NCBI GenBank assembly: GCA_011525755.1
Contig: WYBS01000008.1
Location: forward strand, 1-53,917
Origin: Planctomycetaceae bacterium
GTDB taxonomy: Bacteria > Planctomycetota > PLA2
DNA length: 53,917 nt
Direction of reading: 5' to 3'
Part shown: in pieces, positions 34,147 to 40,976 of the stretch
Numbering within the stretch: the stretch's first letter is position 1
How the letters are laid out: each line of letters opens with the position of its first letter
Notes under the pieces: generated by a model
What the model saw: the letters and a program-made list of their open reading frames with translations, nothing else
Told to the model about the DNA's origin: nothing
Databases searched by the model: none
Translations under genes and position numbers: made by a program

Positions 34147-35469
34147 CTAGAAAGGCACGTGGACGCGGACGCCCAGGATGAAGAGCACGTCGTCCTGCCA
34201 GGGCGGGAGCCCGCCCCCCGGGTCGGTGACGATCATCAGCCCCGGGGTGACCTGCAGCTTGCCTCCCTCGAGCATGAGCTTGTAGTAGAGCTCGATCGTG
34301 ACCTCCGTGTCCTCGGGCACGCCGACGAGGACGTTCGTGTTCGCCGAGATGAAGCCGACGGCCGCGCCGATCTGGTCGTCTGGCCGGCGGGAGAACGGCC
34401 CGTTCCACACCACGCCGAACGAGTAGTCGGCCTCGACCGGGTTCACGTCGCCGCCGTTGATGGCGATGCGCACCCAGAGCCCGACCTTCTCGGTGACGAA
34501 CCAGTCCCACGAGGCGCCGCCGCCCGCGGAGCCCTCGCCGTCCGCGTCGCGGAAGAACGACTGGATCCAGGCGAGGACGCGCACGTTCATCGGGCGCCCG
34601 CTGACCTCGCCCCGCCACGCGCCCTGGATGTAGAGCTGCCCGTGGTTGAACCACTGGCCGGGCGAGTTGAACCAGCCGTAGCTCACGGTCCACTGCTGGT
34701 TCGAGCCGAGCTTGATCCAGCCGTGGTAGCCGTAGCTCGTCCGGCCCGTCGCGTCGGTGAGCCACTCGACGGCCGGCGGGTTGACGAAGAGGTCGTTCAG
34801 GAACTGCGTCTCCGCGTCGTCCGCGATGTCGTTCTGGAGGAACCGCGTGCGCGGGTCGATCTCGCCGATCTCGTGGTGGAGCGTGATCTCGCCGACGCGG
34901 CACGAGAACCGCACGCCGGCCTCGTACATCGTCGCGGTACCGGGGGAGACGGGCGTCGTGCCGTTCACGCCGACGCCGTCGAAGAGCCCCGAGAGGGTCG
35001 GCCCCGCGATCGGTCCGAACGTCTGCGGCGGCGACCCGACGACGACCGAGCCGAACTGGGACGGGAACGAGCCGTCGGAGCCGCCGGGATCGACGCCGTT
35101 CCCGGTCATGCGCAGGAAGATCGCGACGTCGTCGCTGACCTGGAAGTCGAAGTCCAGGTCGTAGTCGCCGTTCACGACGGAGCGGTTGTTCGGGTCGAGG
35201 CCGACCGTGCCCTGCAGCACGCCCGTGACCGAGGCGTGCAGCGTGATCCGGTCCTGCTCGCCGCCCTGTGCGCCCCGGAAGGCCTGCTGCGCGGCGAGAT
35301 ACTCCTCGATCTCCTCCCCGATGAGCGTCGTCTGCTGGGCTTCGAGCGCCTCGACCTTCGCCCGGAGCTTCCGGATCTCCTCGCGGAGTTCCGCGTCGTC
35401 GGCCGCGAGGGGAGCAGCCAGGGCGAGGAGCACCGCGCTGAGGGCCGACAGGGCGGGAATGCGACGCAT
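34147..35469 (-). CDS. Outer-membrane porin-like protein, paralogue 2
   Basis: 440 aa. The signal peptide is MRRIPALSALSAVLLALAA then PLAADD, followed by a coiled coil (LREEIRKLRAKVEALEAQQT) and a beta barrel with the family blocks ITLHASVTGVLQGTVG, GWFNSPGQWFNHG, SRRPDDQIGAAVGFI and YYKLMLEGGKLQVTPG. It ends ILGVRVHVPF with the terminal Phe used by the outer-membrane assembly machinery. GAGGAGG eight bases before ATG 35469 supports the start. It is probably co-transcribed with paralogue 3 and separated by a terminator from paralogue 1. Confidence 0.8.
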   Translation of the reverse strand: MRRIPALSALSAVLLALAAPLAADDAELREEIRKLRAKVEALEAQQTTLIGEEIEEYLAAQQAFRGAQGGEQDRITLHASVTGVLQGTVGLDPNNRSVVNGDYDLDFDFQVSDDVAIFLRMTGNGVDPGGSDGSFPSQFGSVVVGSPPQTFGPIAGPTLSGLFDGVGVNGTTPVSPGTATMYEAGVRFSCRVGEITLHHEIGEIDPRTRFLQNDIADDAETQFLNDLFVNPPAVEWLTDATGRTSYGYHGWIKLGSNQQWTVSYGWFNSPGQWFNHGQLYIQGAWRGEVSGRPMNVRVLAWIQSFFRDADGEGSAGGGASWDWFVTEKVGLWVRIAINGGDVNPVEADYSFGVVWNGPFSRRPDDQIGAAVGFISANTNVLVGVPEDTEVTIELYYKLMLEGGKLQVTPGLMIVTDPGGGLPPWQDDVLFILGVRVHVPF

Positions 35470-35543
35470 GGACGAAGACCTCCTCGCGCCCCCCCGCAGG
35501 GGCGCTTACCCCGGTTAGATCGGCCAGCCGGATCCCGGTCGCT

Positions 35544-35563
35544 AGGGGGGCCCGGGGGGAGGA
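35544..35563 (-). repeat. C-rich element after paralogue 1 terminator
   Basis: Plus strand TA-G6-CCC-G6-AGGAGGG; in gene sense CCTCC-C6-GGG-C6. It lies just downstream of the paralogue 1 terminator and before paralogue 2, on the same sense as the genes. Confidence 0.5.
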
Positions 35564-35565
35564 GG

Positions 35566-35601
35566 GAAAGAAAGAGGCGGCGCCCCGAAAGGCGCCGCCT
35601 C
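35566..35601 (-). terminator. Rho-independent terminator of porin-like paralogue 1
   Basis: Minus-strand stem GAGGCGGCGCC, loop TTTCGG, arm GGCGCCGCCTC (11 perfect pairs), then TTTCTTTCC. It begins 24 bases after the stop at 35625. It would let paralogue 1 be expressed more strongly than the two genes behind it. Confidence 0.88.
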
Positions 35602-35624
35602 CGATTCACACGAGAGAAGAGAAC

Positions 35625-36950
35625 TTAGAACGGGACGTAGAGGCGAACACCGAGGATGAAGAGCGAGTCGTCGGTGAAGGTGCCGCCATCCACGATCTGG
35701 CCGCCGCCCGGGTTGATCACGAAGAGGAAGTGCGGGGTGACCCAGATCTTGCCGTTCGCCATCGCGAAGCGGTAGTAGAGCTCGAACGCGAACTCCGTGT
35801 CCTCCGGCGGAGTGCCGGCGACGTCCTCATCGATGTGCGTGAAGACGAAGCCCGCGCCGAACTGGTCGTCCGGACGGCTCTCGATCATGTTCTGGAAGAC
35901 GAAGCCGACCGCGAAGTCGTAGTCGACCGGGTTCGTGTCCTCGACGTTGAAGCCGCCGGTGAAGAAGACACCGATCTTCTCGGTGATCCACCAGTCCCAC
36001 ATCCAGCCGATCATGAAGCCCGTGTCGTCAACCGCGATGCCCGAGCCGGGGCCCGTGCCGTTGGCGGCGTTGTAGCCGTCGATGTTGAAGAGGAACTTCA
36101 CGTTCATCTCGCGGCCGCTGACCTCGGCCTTCCAGCCGACCTCGATGTAGAACTGGCCGTGGTCGAACCACGTCCCGGCCGTGTTGAACCAGCCCCAGCT
36201 GACCGTGAACTGCTTCTGGTCGCCGAGCTCGAGCCACATGTACCAGCCGAGCGACGTCGTGCCGGAAGCCTCGGTGATCCAGGCCACGGACGCCGGGTCC
36301 GAGAACGAGTTGTGGATGAACGTCTTGTTGTTGTCCGCCATCTTGCTGGTGATGAAGCGATTGCGCGGATCGATCTCGCCCATCTCCCAGTTCAGCGCGG
36401 TGTTGCCGAGGTGCGTGACCGCACGCACGCCGACCTCGTTCGTGACGACCGCGCCCGGATTCGTCGGGACGGTGCCGTTCACGTCGATGCCGTCCATGAT
36501 GCCCGCGTTCGTCGCCGGGCCGAAGGGGCCGACGCCGATCGCGATGCCGCTCGGCCCGAAGTTGCCCGGGAACGAGCCGGACCCGCCGTTGTTGGCGGTC
36601 ATGTAGCAGAAGAGCGACACCTCGTCGCTGACCTGAAGGTCGAAGTTCAGGTCGAACTCGCCGTCCACCACCCCGACGTCGGTGGCATCGCTGCCGATGA
36701 CGCCCTGGTACACGCTGGTGAACGCGGCATGCAGCGTGACGCCCTTGAGGCCGTCACCGCCCTGAGCGCCTTCGAAGCCCTTGGTCTCGGCAAGGAAGGC
36801 ATTGACATCCTGCTCCAGCTGGGCGGCCTTCAGGCCTTGGTTCTCCTGCCGGAGCCTCTCGAGCTCGCCCTTCTCGTCCGCGCCCGCAACCGGGGCCGCG
36901 AAGCAAAGGGCCATGCAGGACACGAATCCTGCGAGAACAAAGCGTCCCAT
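35625..36950 (-). CDS. Outer-membrane porin-like protein, paralogue 1
   Basis: 441 aa from ATG 36950, supported by GGAGG eight bases upstream (an ATG at 36974 exists but is less supported). The signal peptide is MGRFVLAGFVSCMALCFAA then PVAGA. A short coiled coil (GELERLRQENQGLKAAQLE) precedes a barrel with GVTLHAAFTSVYQGVIGSD, GWFNTAGTWFDHG, SRPDDQFGAGFVFTH and LYYRFAMANGKIWVTPH, ending VRLYVPF. It uses more Asn, Lys and AT-richer codons than its surroundings, and has its own strong terminator. Both fit a highly expressed outer-membrane protein. Confidence 0.82.
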   Translation of the reverse strand: MGRFVLAGFVSCMALCFAAPVAGADEKGELERLRQENQGLKAAQLEQDVNAFLAETKGFEGAQGGDGLKGVTLHAAFTSVYQGVIGSDATDVGVVDGEFDLNFDLQVSDEVSLFCYMTANNGGSGSFPGNFGPSGIAIGVGPFGPATNAGIMDGIDVNGTVPTNPGAVVTNEVGVRAVTHLGNTALNWEMGEIDPRNRFITSKMADNNKTFIHNSFSDPASVAWITEASGTTSLGWYMWLELGDQKQFTVSWGWFNTAGTWFDHGQFYIEVGWKAEVSGREMNVKFLFNIDGYNAANGTGPGSGIAVDDTGFMIGWMWDWWITEKIGVFFTGGFNVEDTNPVDYDFAVGFVFQNMIESRPDDQFGAGFVFTHIDEDVAGTPPEDTEFAFELYYRFAMANGKIWVTPHFLFVINPGGGQIVDGGTFTDDSLFILGVRLYVPF

Positions 36951-37245
36951 GAATGAAACCTCCGTAATCTCCACCGCTTCTGCGGAATGTTGCCCTTCGA
37001 CAGGGACTAGATTGAAGCTGCCAATAATAATTCGGGGGGAAAGGATTCCACGCGCAGGGGGGACTCAAAAAATTGGGCCCTTGTCCTCCCGCTGCGGACC
37101 ATCGGGGCTCCCCACCGACCCGTCGATGTAACCGTTTTGCTCGTTCAATGGACGTAAGCGCCTCATGACGGTACAGAACGAGGCGGGAACCTAACAGCCG
37201 TAAGGCCAACAGCCGTTCGTGTCGGCCGATCGCGTGCGCCGCGAT
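36951..37245. other. Upstream region of porin-like paralogue 1
   Basis: About 295 bases with no credible gene. It holds the ribosome site of paralogue 1, a lower-GC patch (AATAATAATT near 37021) where its promoter probably lies, an A6 run near 37067 that is T6 on the minus strand and may end the PilZ transcript, and a short direct repeat AACAGCCGT near 37193 and 37208. Confidence 0.4.
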
Positions 37246-37644
37246 CTACGAGGCGAGGAGGCCGAGGAGCGCCATCTCCTTGAACGAGAGGCGCTTGTCG
37301 AACTTGCACCCGAGGCCGATCTCGCGGGTCTTCCCGGTCGAGATCTCGAATCGGGTGATCGTCGCGTCCTTGATGAGGCTCCGCACCTTCTCGTACTTGA
37401 GCTCGATCACGACGCGCGTGTTCATCTTGGAGAGGATCTTCTGGGCCAGCTCGACGAGGTTCTTCTCGTCCTCGACCTCGGGGCCGAAGATCCGCTCGAT
37501 GTCCTTGCTCGAGAAGAAGATGCCGCTCGCGCTGATGTTCTCCGCCTTCGAGATGAACATCACGTCCTGCGAGCCGTTGCGCATCATGGAGACCGCGCAG
37601 TCGAAGGCGGCAGGCTTTCTGGTCGAGTTGCGGCGGCTCGGCAT
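37246..37644 (-). CDS. PilZ-domain protein
   Basis: 132 aa. The basic start MPSRRNSTRKPAAFDCAVSM is followed by PilZ core strands with NISASGIFFSSKD, matching the D/N-x-S-x-x-G motif, and the distal strands TRFEISTGKTREIGLGCKFD. The upstream RxxxR is only partly present (RRNSTRK), so c-di-GMP binding is likely but not certain. It is a single-domain adaptor, possibly acting on surface motility such as the PilT-containing operon in this window. It is not in an operon with recognisable partners. Confidence 0.85.
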   Translation of the reverse strand: MPSRRNSTRKPAAFDCAVSMMRNGSQDVMFISKAENISASGIFFSSKDIERIFGPEVEDEKNLVELAQKILSKMNTRVVIELKYEKVRSLIKDATITRFEISTGKTREIGLGCKFDKRLSFKEMALLGLLAS

Positions 37645-37681
37645 CCCTTGGCGTTATCGGCCGACCCGGGTCCGGAATTGA

Positions 37682-37697
37682 GGGGGCTCCGGGGGCC
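37682..37697 (-). repeat. C-rich element after the kinase gene
   Basis: Plus strand G5-CTCC-G5-CC, in gene sense C5-GGAG-C5, about ten bases after the kinase stop at 37709. It is a copy of the recurring 3'-end element. Confidence 0.5.
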
Positions 37698-37708
37698 TCT
37701 CCCAGATC

Positions 37709-39463
37709 CTACACCCTCTTGGGCTCGTAGGTGGCGCGCGTCTCCACGGGGGGGACGCGGGGCTCGGTCCCGTTGATCAGGATGCTCTCGAGCGGCGCCG
37801 CCCCGCCCGCGATGATCTCCTGGAGGCCGAAGCCGTGGACGGGCTCGATCACGTCCTGGATCACCGAGGCGTAGTCCTTGATGGCGCGGGCCACGTCCGA
37901 GCCGAGCACGGCGTCGGGGGCCCGACTGTCCACGACGAGGATCCCGGCCACCCGGAGCTCGGGCCGTCCCCCCCTGCCCCCCCCGATCCGGAACACGGGA
38001 ACCGCGTACGACGACCGCCGCGTCGGATCGAGGAGCCTCCAGGTGCGTTCCGGGACGCGGAGGTGCTTCTCGTAGAGGTCGCGGTAGGCGTCGCCGCCGA
38101 AGCGGGGCACGGTATGGAGGATCACCGAGGTCCGGGCGCGCGCGGCGATGCCGACGACCCCGGACCCCTCGTCGAAGGTGAGCGCGCGGAAGTCCCGCCG
38201 GTGCCCCTCCGAGACGTAGCGGGGGCGGTAGCGGGAGAAGCGCCCCCGCCAGACGTCCGGGGCGTAGTAGAGGACGTGGAAGCCGCCCTCCTTGAGGGTG
38301 CGATTGAGGCGCGCGGCGAGCGCCTTCACGACGATCGCGATGGGGTGGCGATCGGGGGGGTGGGAGAGCGCCGACCAGAGCTTGCTCGTCACGAGCGAGC
38401 CCGCGAGGAGCGCGCCGATCTGGGGCGACCGCCGCCAGACGAGCGGGAGCAGCGCGACGCCGAGGACGAAGAGCGCGTAGTCGAAGACCCACCGGAGGAG
38501 CAACGCGAACCAGCGGCGGCGCGCCGCCGCGGCGACGACGCCTTCCTTCTCGAGGCGCGCCATGGGGCCGACGTTCGCGCGGATACGGGTCGACTCCTGG
38601 AACTCCTCGAGGACATCGAGGACGCTCTCCGCGCTCGCGAACCGGAGGTTCGGATCCTCCTGCACGAGGCGCTTCAGGAGCTCGTCCAGGTACTTGAGCG
38701 CGGCCGCCTTGCTCGCGAAGACGCCCGCGCGGCTTCTCGTGAAGTCGACATGGTCCACGAGGTCCGCGAAGATGCGGCCGACGGCGTAGATGTCGGAGGA
38801 GGCGGTCGCCTCGCGCGCGCCGCGGTAGTAGAGCTCGGGCGCGATGTATTCCCGCGAGCCGAAGAGCTCGTCCACGTCGGTCAGGTTGGAATCGGGGATC
38901 TTGGCGAGGCCGAAATCGACGATCCGGCAGCGCCCCTCGCCGTCCACGAGCACGTTCCACGGCTTCAGGTCGCGGTGGACGATCCCGCGCTCGTGCACGT
39001 GGCGCAGCCCGGAGAGGATCTGCGAGACGAGGTAGACGACCTCCTCCATCCGCAGCTCGCGCTGGCGCGCGTAGGCGTAGAGCGTCACCGGCGCGCCGCC
39101 CGCCCCCTCCACGAGCTCCATCACGTAGTAGTAGCAGGGCGTGGATGCGCCGGGCGGCTCGTAGCGCCCGTGCTCGAACACCTTCACGATGTTCCGGTGG
39201 TCCGCCTGCTCGAGGATCCGCGCCTCCCGGACGAAGCGCTCGACGTAGCGGCGGTCGCGGCTCGCGAGCTCGGGGTCGAGCACCTTGACCGCGTACTTCG
39301 CGCGGTCGTCGCTCGCGTGGCGGGCCTCGAAGACCGCCCCCATCGCGCCGAAGTCGATCAGCCGCTCGAGCTGGTAGCGGCCGCCGACGGCGCCGCCGAC
39401 GAGGGAGCGGTAGAAGGCCCGCCTGCGCTCGAGATCAGCGTCCGCGGGGCGTTCGGCTTCCAT
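37709..39463 (-). CDS. Ser/Thr protein kinase with membrane helices and C-terminal GAF-like domain
   Basis: 584 aa. Kinase motifs: Lys in YAVKVLD, HRDLKPWNVLV, DFGLAK and GSREYIAPE. The nucleotide loop is unusual, IDFGAMGAVFEA, where the first Gly of GxGxxG is Asp. Two hydrophobic segments follow near 325-365 (ALLLRWVFDYALFVLGVALLPLVW; IGALLAGSLVTSKLW). The C-terminal 200 residues (HVLYYAPDVWRGRF; DEGSGVVGIAARARTSVIL; SSYAVPVFRIGG; RVAGILVVDSRAPDAV) read as a GAF domain. It is a membrane-linked signalling kinase with a ligand-sensing tail. No cognate regulator is adjacent. Confidence 0.9.
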   Translation of the reverse strand: MEAERPADADLERRRAFYRSLVGGAVGGRYQLERLIDFGAMGAVFEARHASDDRAKYAVKVLDPELASRDRRYVERFVREARILEQADHRNIVKVFEHGRYEPPGASTPCYYYVMELVEGAGGAPVTLYAYARQRELRMEEVVYLVSQILSGLRHVHERGIVHRDLKPWNVLVDGEGRCRIVDFGLAKIPDSNLTDVDELFGSREYIAPELYYRGAREATASSDIYAVGRIFADLVDHVDFTRSRAGVFASKAAALKYLDELLKRLVQEDPNLRFASAESVLDVLEEFQESTRIRANVGPMARLEKEGVVAAAARRRWFALLLRWVFDYALFVLGVALLPLVWRRSPQIGALLAGSLVTSKLWSALSHPPDRHPIAIVVKALAARLNRTLKEGGFHVLYYAPDVWRGRFSRYRPRYVSEGHRRDFRALTFDEGSGVVGIAARARTSVILHTVPRFGGDAYRDLYEKHLRVPERTWRLLDPTRRSSYAVPVFRIGGGRGGRPELRVAGILVVDSRAPDAVLGSDVARAIKDYASVIQDVIEPVHGFGLQEIIAGGAAPLESILINGTEPRVPPVETRATYEPKRV

Positions 39464-39514
39464 CGCGAACCGGCCCTCCGCGGCGGACGGGGCACGAGGG
39501 GACCGGTACGGCTC

Positions 39515-39838
39515 CTACGCGTCGCCCCAGTCGAAGTCCTCTTCCCGTTCCTCGAACTCGGTCGCGAAACGGCGCCAGTTGGCGAGGATCTTGCTCGCCG
39601 GGTGCTCGTCGAGAAGCGCGCTCACGCGGCGGAACCAGGCGGGCGCGCGGTCGTAGCGCTCCTCGAGCAGCTCCTCGAAGCTGAGGGCCTTGTACTGCGG
39701 CTCCTTCAGCCAGGAACGGCTCTCCTGGACCTTGCGGAGCTGGGTCGCCGTCTCGATGTGCCGCTTCAGGTCCGAACGGACCATGAACTCGATCGGCGAC
39801 ATCGGCTTGATCTCGGTGTCAGAGGCGTGGCTGGGCAA
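39515..39838 (-). CDS. Small acidic protein of unknown function
   Basis: 107 aa if started at TTG 39838, which has the purine run AAAGGGGGGAG four bases upstream; an ATG at 39802 would give 95 aa with weak ribosome support. The sequence is helical and charged: FMVRSDLKRHIETATQLRKV, EPQYKALSFEELLEERYDRA, then an acidic end EEREEDFDWGDA. No known domain. It lies 50 bases upstream of the kinase gene and may share its transcript. Confidence 0.62.
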   Translation of the reverse strand: MPSHASDTEIKPMSPIEFMVRSDLKRHIETATQLRKVQESRSWLKEPQYKALSFEELLEERYDRAPAWFRRVSALLDEHPASKILANWRRFATEFEEREEDFDWGDA

Positions 39839-39940
39839 GGGACTCCCCCCTTTGGCGGCACTTGGAACCCTACGACTCACGAACGGCTCATTATAGATGG
39901 AAAGCGCCCAAATGCCAAGGCGGGCTGCCCGGGGCGTACA

Positions 39941-40501
39941 ATGGGCCCGGTGCCGATCTACACGGGCGGCGGGGACCGGGGCGAGACCGGTCTCTTCGGC
40001 GGCGGGCGGGTGAGCAAGGACGACCTCCGGGTGGAGGCATACGGCGCCGTGGACGAACTGAACGCCTTCCTGGGCCTCGTCCGGGCCACCGGCCTCCCCG
40101 GGGAGCTCGACGCCCTCATCGCGAGGATCCAGGACAGCCTGTTCGTGCTCGGCGCGGACCTCGCGACGCCCCCGGACGCGACCGTGCGCGCCGACCGCGT
40201 CGTGCGGCTCGAGGCCGGGGCGGCGAAGGCGCTCGAGCCCGAGATCGACCGTCTCGATGCGGTGCTCCCGCCGCTCCGCACGTTCATCCTGCCCGGCGGC
40301 TCGCCCGCCGGCGCGGCGCTCCACCTCGCGCGCACGGTGTGCCGCCGCGCCGAGCGCAGGGTGGTGACGCTCTCCCGAAGGAGCGGCGTCTCCCCCGAGG
40401 CGATCGTCTACCTGAACCGTCTCTCCGATCTCCTCTTCGTGATCGCGCGATCGGCCAACGCCCAGGCGGGAATCCCGGAGGCGCCGTGGAGCCCGCGGTG
40501 A
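39941..40501 (+). CDS. ATP:cob(I)alamin adenosyltransferase (PduO/MMAB type)
   Basis: 186 aa. The nucleotide motif is YTGGGDRGETGLFGGGRVSK, followed by YGAVDELNAFLGLVRA and the C-terminal signature AIVYLNRLSDLLFVIARSAN, diagnostic of the PduO-type fold. It converts cob(I)alamin to adenosylcobalamin in the cytoplasm. The ATG at 39941 was chosen; a GTG ten bases later also precedes the motif. The next gene starts within its stop (GTGA). B12-dependent enzymes are not visible in this window. Confidence 0.95.
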   Translation: MGPVPIYTGGGDRGETGLFGGGRVSKDDLRVEAYGAVDELNAFLGLVRATGLPGELDALIARIQDSLFVLGADLATPPDATVRADRVVRLEAGAAKALEPEIDRLDAVLPPLRTFILPGGSPAGAALHLARTVCRRAERRVVTLSRRSGVSPEAIVYLNRLSDLLFVIARSANAQAGIPEAPWSPR

Positions 40502-40857
40502 AGGAGCCGAGGAGCCGCACGCTCTGCACGGCGTTCGCGACGCTCGGATTCCTGCTGATGATCGTCGGGATCACCTACTTCGCCATGCTGGTGATCTCGG
40601 TCCGCATCGGGGACCAGGGGGCGCGCGCCGCGGCGTACTACGAGCTCGGCCAGTTCCTGACGGGCGAGATGGAGTGGTACAAGGACGCCCGCATCTACGG
40701 CGCCGTGTCGCTCATGGCCGCCCTCACGTCCCTCCTCTTCGGCGTGAGCCCGCTCGCGCGCGTCACGATCCCGGTCGCCGGAGCCTGCTACGTCGTGCTC
40801 GTCTTCTTCGGCCAGCAGGTCGGCAAGTTCATCGAGACCTGGGCGCAGAGCGGGTGA
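40498..40857 (+). CDS. Small membrane protein of unknown function
   Basis: 119 aa from GTG 40498, which overlaps the stop of the adenosyltransferase gene (GTGA) with GGAG seven bases upstream; a GTG at 40486 is a second option. Hydrophobic segments near residues 8-30 (LCTAFATLGFLLMIVGITYF) and 65-105 (GAVSLMAALTSLLFG; VTIPVAGACYVVLVFFG) suggest three membrane helices. No family recognised. Operon linkage to the adenosyltransferase may or may not reflect function. Confidence 0.7.
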   Translation: MKEPRSRTLCTAFATLGFLLMIVGITYFAMLVISVRIGDQGARAAAYYELGQFLTGEMEWYKDARIYGAVSLMAALTSLLFGVSPLARVTIPVAGACYVVLVFFGQQVGKFIETWAQSG

Positions 40858-40866
40858 CCCGCCTCC

Positions 40867-40885
40867 GCCGCGCCCGGGGCGCGGC
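40867..40885 (+). terminator. Hairpin between convergent genes
   Basis: GCCGCGCC-CGG-GGCGCGGC, eight perfect pairs about ten bases after the stop of the small membrane protein gene and before the end of the opposing aconitase-family gene. It has no T-run, so termination is only suggested by its place. Confidence 0.35.
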
Positions 40886-40976
40886 TTCGGCGGGCAAGCC
40901 GGCCACACCGGCAGGACGCACGCGACAGGCGCGATCGAGGCCGAATACCGCCCGCCTCCGCGGCGCCCGCGCGCCG

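Noticed and set aside
36754-37209. A 151-codon open frame upstream of the first porin-like gene
   Set aside because: It overlaps the start of the porin-like gene in another frame and shows no domain or signal.
37193-37217. Short direct repeat AACAGCCGT as an attachment site
   Set aside because: Only two copies, nine bases long, with no integrase or boundary nearby.
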